A stretch of DNA of 18,385 bases from CAZKMM01 sp964592965 (GTDB lineage: Bacteria; RBG-13-61-14; DRUE01). The translations under genes and the position numbers were made by a program. Within the stretch, counting starts at the first letter, position 1, and every line of letters starts with the position of its first letter. Positions 13,985 to 18,385 of the stretch are shown piece after piece. The stretch spans positions 1 through 18,385 of the forward strand of contig CAZQJX010000043.1 of assembly GCA_964592965.1 (NCBI GenBank), given 5' to 3'. The notes under the pieces are model-generated. The model saw nothing but the letters and a program-made list of their open reading frames with translations. It did no database searches and was not told where the DNA came from.

Positions 13985-14779
13985 ATGAGAGACGACCCTT
14001 TTTTCAAGGATACTCCGAGAAAACCACTGGATATGGAAGGCGAGACCATAGAATTCCCCATTCTTTACTATGACCTTCGCTCTATTACCGCTATTTTCAC
14101 TGCCAAAAGCTCCAAGCTGAAAAAACTCCTGCCTCATCCTAATTACAAGCTGGTAGAAATGTTTCCGGGAGTGGGAATGCTGGGAGTAACCTGCTTTGAG
14201 TATTATGACACTTCTATTGGACCTTATAACGAAATTGCCATAACTATTCCTGTAAAATTTCCACCTTCTTTCCAGCTTCCCGGATGGAGTGCCCTGCAAA
14301 TGATGCGCCATCGGGATTTTTATGTTTATATCCATCATCTTCCTGTGACCACAGAAATAGCGCTGAGAGCAGGGATTTATTTCTGGAACTATCCCAAGTT
14401 TTTAGCAGAGATTGTTTTTGAAGACAAAGGAGATATGCTGGAGGTAAGCTTAAAGGAAAAGGGAGAATTTATTTTAAAGCTCCGGGCCCGCAAGCTGGCT
14501 TTAACTCAATCCACTGATTTAGCTTTTCATACCTATTCTTTTAAAGATGACATTGTTATGCACGCATTGATAGAAGGCCGGGCGCCGAAATTTGGCTCAG
14601 TAATCTTTTCTAAATTTGCTGAACTTGAGCTGGGAGACCATCCGATAGGTAAGGAGTTAAAAGAGGCTGAGCTTAATCTTACCGCCCGGACAGGCTTTTA
14701 TGCAGAGGGAATGATGACCAAACTTTATGACCCAGACCTTCGCTGGCAGGCGAGCACGCTCAAGCCCATCTCCGGCTGA
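13985..14779 (+). CDS. Acetoacetate decarboxylase family protein
   Basis: A 264-residue protein of the acetoacetate-decarboxylase fold. The central sequence FEYYDTSIGPYNEIAITIPVKF (71-92) contains the conserved Glu (E83) of the family. NYPKFLAEI (135-143) corresponds to the segment that carries the Schiff-base lysine in the clostridial enzyme, here K138. Both key residues are thus present, so decarboxylase or aldol/imine chemistry is possible, but many family members have other substrates and no ctfAB-type acetone genes are nearby. No signal peptide. The start is firm (AAGGAGG 7 bases upstream). The stop is 8 bases before the GT4 gene, so the two are co-transcribed, which suggests a role connected with glycan or storage metabolism rather than solvent formation; this is inference. 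Confidence 0.85.
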   Translation: MRDDPFFKDTPRKPLDMEGETIEFPILYYDLRSITAIFTAKSSKLKKLLPHPNYKLVEMFPGVGMLGVTCFEYYDTSIGPYNEIAITIPVKFPPSFQLPGWSALQMMRHRDFYVYIHHLPVTTEIALRAGIYFWNYPKFLAEIVFEDKGDMLEVSLKEKGEFILKLRARKLALTQSTDLAFHTYSFKDDIVMHALIEGRAPKFGSVIFSKFAELELGDHPIGKELKEAELNLTARTGFYAEGMMTKLYDPDLRWQASTLKPISG

Positions 14780-14787
14780 AAAAGGAG

Positions 14788-16092
14788 ATGAGGATTTGTC
14801 TTTTAACTTATCGTGGCAATCCCTACTGTGGCGGACAAGGAGTTTATGTGTGGCATCTTAGCAGAGCTTTGGCAGAGCTCGGGCACGAGGTTATTGTCCT
14901 TTCTGGTCCACCTTATCCCGAGCCAATGCCCTGGGCAAAGCTTGTTCGCATTCCCAATGAGAATTTCATAAATAAATTCGGAAAAGATGTTATTCCCAGG
15001 CAGAATCCCTTAAGTGTTTTTAAGCCATTGAATTTTTTTGAACTGGCTTTAAGCAGAGCAGGAAATAATCCCGAAATGCTTGCGTTCAGCCTGCGAGCTT
15101 TTTCTCTGCTGAAAAGTTGGCTTAAGAAAGGAAGGAAGATAGATATTGTTCACGACAATCAATCACTGGGCTATGGTCTTCTTTTAATTCAGAAGCTGGG
15201 CATACCTGTGGTTGCTACTGTTCATCATCCGCTTCAGGTTGACCGAAAAGAAGATATCAGGCAGATTCCTGAGTTTTTGAAGCAGGCGAAAAGATGTCTT
15301 TATTACCCGCTTTGGATGCAGAAGCTGGTGGCAAGAAGAATGAATCAGCTTATCACTGTTAGTGAGACTTCCCGAAGGCTTATTTCAGAATGGTATAAAA
15401 TTCCGCTGGAAAAAATTAAAACCATTTATAACGGTGTTGACCTTGATGTATTCAGACCCATTGCTGAGGTTAAAAAGATTCCCGGCAGAATAATTTTTGT
15501 CGGAAGCACAGAGGACAGAAAAAAAGGGATTTTATATTTACTGCGGGCGGTGAAAATGCTCAATCATAAAAAAGCTCATTTAGTAATTGTTGATGGTAGG
15601 CTCAGACCCGGACGAGTTTATGCCAAAAATCTTATCCAGACGCTCGGTCTGTCAAAAAAAGTGACCTGGCGGGAGAAAATCAGCATAGATGAGCTGGTCA
15701 AGGAATACAATCAGGCAGAGGTTTGTGTTGTTCCCAGCCTTTTTGAAGGGTTTGGTCTTCCTGCTTTAGAGGCAATGGCTTGTGGCTGTGCCCTTGTTGC
15801 CAGCAGTGCAGGAGCTTTGCCAGAGGTGGTGGGAGAGGGGGAGGATGCAGGCGGTGTGCTCGTGCCCAAAGGAGATGAAAAAGCGCTTGCTGAAAAGGTC
15901 AATCAGATTTTATCCAATCAGGAATTTCGCAAGGAGCTGGAGAGAAAAGCAAGGGCACGGGCAGAGAGATTTTTCAGCTGGAGGAATTCTGCCCGCCAGA
16001 TTGAGGAGATTTATCTGGAGCTGAAACGAAGAGCTTTGCTGGAAGACGAAAAGCGAATTTTTCAAGAACAAGAAGGAACAATAAATTGCTGA
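14788..16092 (+). CDS. Glycosyltransferase family 4 protein
   Basis: A 434-residue GT-B glycosyltransferase. The N-terminal acceptor domain begins with RICLLTYRG and the glycine-rich loop GGQGVYV (15-21). HHPLQVDR follows at 146-153. The C-terminal donor domain begins near NGVD (215-218) and carries FVGSTEDRKKG (237-247) and the GT4 signature E320-GFGLPAL-E328 (E-X7-E), followed by GALPEVV. Donor and acceptor cannot be read from sequence. Its place between an ADC-family gene and glycogen synthase makes a glucan or glycolipid product possible. The start ATG is abutted by AAAGGAG with no spacing, which is odd; no better in-frame start is near, and MRICLLTYRG aligns with usual GT4 starts. The stop is 11 bases before glgA. 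Confidence 0.88.
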   Translation: MRICLLTYRGNPYCGGQGVYVWHLSRALAELGHEVIVLSGPPYPEPMPWAKLVRIPNENFINKFGKDVIPRQNPLSVFKPLNFFELALSRAGNNPEMLAFSLRAFSLLKSWLKKGRKIDIVHDNQSLGYGLLLIQKLGIPVVATVHHPLQVDRKEDIRQIPEFLKQAKRCLYYPLWMQKLVARRMNQLITVSETSRRLISEWYKIPLEKIKTIYNGVDLDVFRPIAEVKKIPGRIIFVGSTEDRKKGILYLLRAVKMLNHKKAHLVIVDGRLRPGRVYAKNLIQTLGLSKKVTWREKISIDELVKEYNQAEVCVVPSLFEGFGLPALEAMACGCALVASSAGALPEVVGEGEDAGGVLVPKGDEKALAEKVNQILSNQEFRKELERKARARAERFFSWRNSARQIEEIYLELKRRALLEDEKRIFQEQEGTINC

Positions 16093-16103
16093 AATAAGAA
16101 ATT

Positions 16104-17594
16104 ATGCGGGAAAGAAGGTCAAATGCTTTTTCTGAGAATCGCTTGAGAATACTTTTTGCCACGAGCGAAGCGGTTCCTTATGCCAAAACAGGTGGGCTGG
16201 CGGATGTTTGCGGAACCCTGCCGGTTGAGCTTAAAAAGCTGGGTGCAGATATTTTTATAATTCTTCCTGAGTACAAGGGCATCAGGGAGCGTTTTAATCT
16301 TAAACCAGTTGGAATAGAGGTATCAATACCGATTTATGAAAATGGAGAAAGGGTGATAAAGCAGGCAGAGGTGTTTGTTTGTGAAGCTGGAGAGGTTCCT
16401 TGTTATTTTATCAAGCGGGATGAGTTTTTTTATCGCGATTATCTTTATGCCACTCCTAAAGGAGATTATGAAGATAATGCGACAAGGTTTGTTTTTTTCT
16501 CACGGGCAGTGGTTGAGTTTATCTTAAAGAGCGGGATTGAATTTAATATTATTCACTGCCACGACTGGCAGAGTGCTCTTGTTCCTGTTTATTTAAAGAC
16601 TTTATATTGCCAAGAGCCCATCTTCAAAAAAACCCGAAGCATTCTCACCATACATAATCTCGGCTATCAGGGCGTTTTTTGGAAATGGGATATAAAGCAG
16701 ATAGGTTTAGATTGGAGCTATTTCACGCCAGAGTATCTTGAATATTATGGCAAGGTGAATTTTTTAAAAGGAGGGATTGTCTTTGCTGATAAAATCACAA
16801 CCGTAAGCCCGAGCTATGCAAAAGAGATTCAAACCCCAGAGTTTGGAGAAGGGCTTGAGGGAGTTTTGCGAAAAAGAGCTAAGGATATTGTAGGAATACT
16901 TAACGGTATAGATTATTCAATATGGAATCCTGAAACCGATGCTAAAATTCCCGCCAATTATTCTCCTGCTGACCTTTCAGGAAAAAGCATCTGCAAAAAG
17001 GTGCTTAAAGAGGAGCTGGGATTAAGTGATGAAGATAAGCCGATAGTGGGCTGTGTTTCTCGGCTCGCGTATCAAAAGGGTGTGGATATAATTGCTGGAG
17101 CAATGAAGGACATTGTTGATATGGGATTTCAGCTTGTCATTCTGGGCACAGGTGAGGAGAAGTATCAAGAGATTTTAAGGAAAGAGGGAGAAAAATTTTC
17201 AGGAAAAGTAGCGGTGCGGATAGAGTTTAATGATGAGCTGGCTCATAAAATAGAGGCAGGAGCTGACATCTTCCTTATGCCCAGCAGGTATGAGCCTTGT
17301 GGGCTTAACCAGCTTATCAGTCTTAAATACGGCACTGTGCCGGTAGTGCGAGCTGTGGGCGGGCTTAAAGATACTATTGAAGAATTCAATCCTCAAACCG
17401 GGCAGGGCACAGGGTTTTTATTTGAAAAACCCGAGCCAGAAGATATGCTTAGGGCACTGGCTCGTGCCAGAGAAATTTATAACTCTCCTTCTCTGTGGAA
17501 GAAGCTGATGATTAATGGAATGAAAAAAGATTTTTCTTGGAAGGAAAGCGCGCGAAAATATCTGGAGCTTTATCGGTCGCTGGTTGCAGGCTAA
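16104..17594 (+). CDS. glgA: Glycogen synthase (GT5)
   Basis: A 496-residue ADP(UDP)-glucose-dependent glycogen synthase that extends alpha-1,4-glucan chains in the cytoplasm. Signatures in order: SEAVPYAKTGGLADV (21-35, with the KTGGLAD donor loop), HCHDWQ (151-156), TIHNLGYQG (182-190), LNGIDY (266-271), SRLAYQKG (319-326), MPSRYEPCGLNQ (392-403, with E397) and VGGLKDT (418-424). The order and length are those of bacterial GlgA. No Shine-Dalgarno precedes the ATG at 16104, and the first 13 residues are extra compared with a typical GlgA that begins at xRILFATSE; TTG at 16143 is an alternative start. It is the last gene of the operon that begins at 13985; no other glycogen genes are in the window. 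Confidence 0.95.
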   Translation: MRERRSNAFSENRLRILFATSEAVPYAKTGGLADVCGTLPVELKKLGADIFIILPEYKGIRERFNLKPVGIEVSIPIYENGERVIKQAEVFVCEAGEVPCYFIKRDEFFYRDYLYATPKGDYEDNATRFVFFSRAVVEFILKSGIEFNIIHCHDWQSALVPVYLKTLYCQEPIFKKTRSILTIHNLGYQGVFWKWDIKQIGLDWSYFTPEYLEYYGKVNFLKGGIVFADKITTVSPSYAKEIQTPEFGEGLEGVLRKRAKDIVGILNGIDYSIWNPETDAKIPANYSPADLSGKSICKKVLKEELGLSDEDKPIVGCVSRLAYQKGVDIIAGAMKDIVDMGFQLVILGTGEEKYQEILRKEGEKFSGKVAVRIEFNDELAHKIEAGADIFLMPSRYEPCGLNQLISLKYGTVPVVRAVGGLKDTIEEFNPQTGQGTGFLFEKPEPEDMLRALARAREIYNSPSLWKKLMINGMKKDFSWKESARKYLELYRSLVAG

Positions 17595-17727
17595 ATCATT
17601 TGCCATCAGCAGAATATCATCATAAACTAGCTGTAATTGATTAATTTCTTTTTTTTGCAATTTAGAGGTAATTTAAAAAGCTTTTGGCTCTATTCATTTG
17701 TCAAATCCTTTTGCTTTGATTATAATT

Positions 17728-17760
17728 GGGCACCGAGCAGGGTTTTCCTGCCCGGTGCCC
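17728..17760. other. Strong G+C-rich hairpin between convergent genes
   Basis: GGGCACCG (17728-17735) pairs with CGGTGCCC (17753-17760); after one A-C mismatch, GCAGG (17737-17741) pairs with CCTGC (17747-17751), leaving a GTTTT loop. That is 13 pairs of 14. Neither strand has a T-run after it, so it is not a textbook intrinsic terminator, but its place between glgA and the opposing gene suggests a shared transcript end or barrier. Confidence 0.6.
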
Positions 17761-17795
17761 GGGCGGTGGAAAAAAAGGAGGGAATAGGAAAGGCA

Positions 17796-18385
17796 CTATT
17801 TTATTGCTGTCATATAATAAGGCGGAAGAGAGAAATTTATCGGTTCACTGGTAAGCAGTTGATTGTTTGATGTATCAATCACAATCACACCTGGACTGGT
17901 GGCGTTTCTATCAGCAATAAACAGCCTTCCCTGCTCATCAAGAGCGAGGTCAAATAAATCCCAAGGTCCGGTTTTATATACTTCTGAATTTATCACCTCT
18001 CCGGTTGAAGGATTAAACTCCACCACTTTGGAAGCAGAATCCTTAATGACGATCGCATAACCCTTTTGTGAAGATACGAGCACAAAATCAGTCAAGTCTC
18101 CGCCAAGCTCTGCCTCGCTGACAAGCATTTGCGCCTGCTCAGTGGCTGGGTCAACCCCATCAATTCCACCATCTGGCACACCATAATTACCTACCTCTCC
18201 GACAAGAATTTTTCCAAGCTCGCTGTTCCAGACAAGGTCAGTTATCGGGTTGGTGCTGGAAAGAGGGATTTTACCAGCAATCTGGTCATTAAGCCAGCTA
18301 ATTTTAATCAAATAGCTATCTCCCACAGGTATCCACCAGTTATTTTCATCCAGCCTCTGAATGGAAACATAAACATAAAATCCCT
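17796..18385 (-). CDS. Beta-propeller-like repeat protein, 5' part outside window
   Basis: The frame is open from the TAG at 17796 to the right edge (about 195 residues visible), so the N-terminus is missing; a GTG at 18326 is internal and not the start. The sequence shows repeated short beta-strand units with Gly and Asp turns, for example ITDLVWNSELGKILVGEVG, LTDFVLVSSQKGYAIVIK, and LFDLALDEQGRLFIADRN followed by GVIVIDTSNN. These resemble blades of YncE/NHL/SMP-30-type beta-propellers. Such proteins are often exported or lipid-anchored binding proteins; no signal peptide can be checked here. It is convergent with glgA and separated from it by about 200 bases with one strong hairpin. Function unknown. 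Confidence 0.75.
   Translation of the reverse strand, partial: GFYVYVSIQRLDENNWWIPVGDSYLIKISWLNDQIAGKIPLSSTNPITDLVWNSELGKILVGEVGNYGVPDGGIDGVDPATEQAQMLVSEAELGGDLTDFVLVSSQKGYAIVIKDSASKVVEFNPSTGEVINSEVYKTGPWDLFDLALDEQGRLFIADRNATSPGVIVIDTSNNQLLTSEPINFSLPPYYMTAIK

Noticed and set aside
17637..17870. Plus-strand 77-codon frame after glgA
   Set aside because: Runs through the intergenic hairpin into the 3' end of the opposing gene and has no Shine-Dalgarno.
1..18385. CRISPR arrays, tRNA or rRNA genes, insertion sequences, integrase or phage genes
   Set aside because: No regularly spaced repeats, no tRNA-like or rRNA-like sequence and no transposase or integrase motifs were seen on either strand.

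Overview
The window is bacterial chromosomal DNA of moderate G+C, densely packed, with many 1-8 bp gene overlaps. Most, but not all, genes have Shine-Dalgarno sequences (AAGGAG type), and promoters are sigma70-like with a clear TTGACA box. The gene content points to an anaerobic or microaerophilic, probably uncultivated Gram-negative-type bacterium: a Na+-pump decarboxylase, an Rrf2/ferredoxin/Isf-like redox operon, exported proteins with signal peptides, and glycogen and trehalose metabolism. A deeply branching candidate phylum of the FCB or WOR-3 sort would fit, but no marker gene is present, so this is a weak inference. I see no tRNA, rRNA, CRISPR array, insertion sequence or phage gene.

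Layout. (1) Positions 1-2611, minus strand: a translationally coupled operon reading alpha/beta hydrolase -> OadG-like small membrane subunit -> biotin carrier protein -> OadB-like Na+-pumping beta subunit (cut by the left edge). These are the membrane and biotin parts of a sodium-translocating decarboxylase; no carboxyltransferase (alpha) subunit is visible. (2) Positions 2612-2733 hold divergent promoters. (3) Positions 2734-6460, plus strand: an uncharacterised 186-residue protein, an exported M1-type metallopeptidase and an exported purple-acid-phosphatase-like metallophosphoesterase. (4) Positions 6711-9368, plus strand: a TTGACA promoter covered by a near-perfect 24-bp palindrome drives an Rrf2 regulator, a ferredoxin-domain protein, a zinc-ribbon/HD-domain protein and an Isf-like iron-sulfur flavoprotein. 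This looks like a self-regulated redox or stress operon. (5) Positions 9369-9514: three consecutive hairpins, the last a good intrinsic terminator. (6) Positions 9569-13785, plus strand: a DUF5752-like protein made of two internal repeats, a TreT-type trehalose synthase, OtsB and OtsA, so both the one-step and the two-step trehalose routes are encoded in one operon. (7) Positions 13985-17594, plus strand: an acetoacetate-decarboxylase-family protein, a GT4 glycosyltransferase and glycogen synthase GlgA. (8) Positions 17728-18385: a strong hairpin between convergent genes, then the 3' part of a minus-strand beta-propeller-like gene cut by the right edge.

Regions 6 and 7 share nucleotide-sugar chemistry (glucose to trehalose and glycogen) and together suggest a carbon-storage and osmoprotection locus. 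The points most worth follow-up are the Rrf2 operator with its four-gene redox operon, the duplicated DUF5752 protein coupled to TreT, the redundant trehalose pathways, and the structured 9379-9514 intergenic region.
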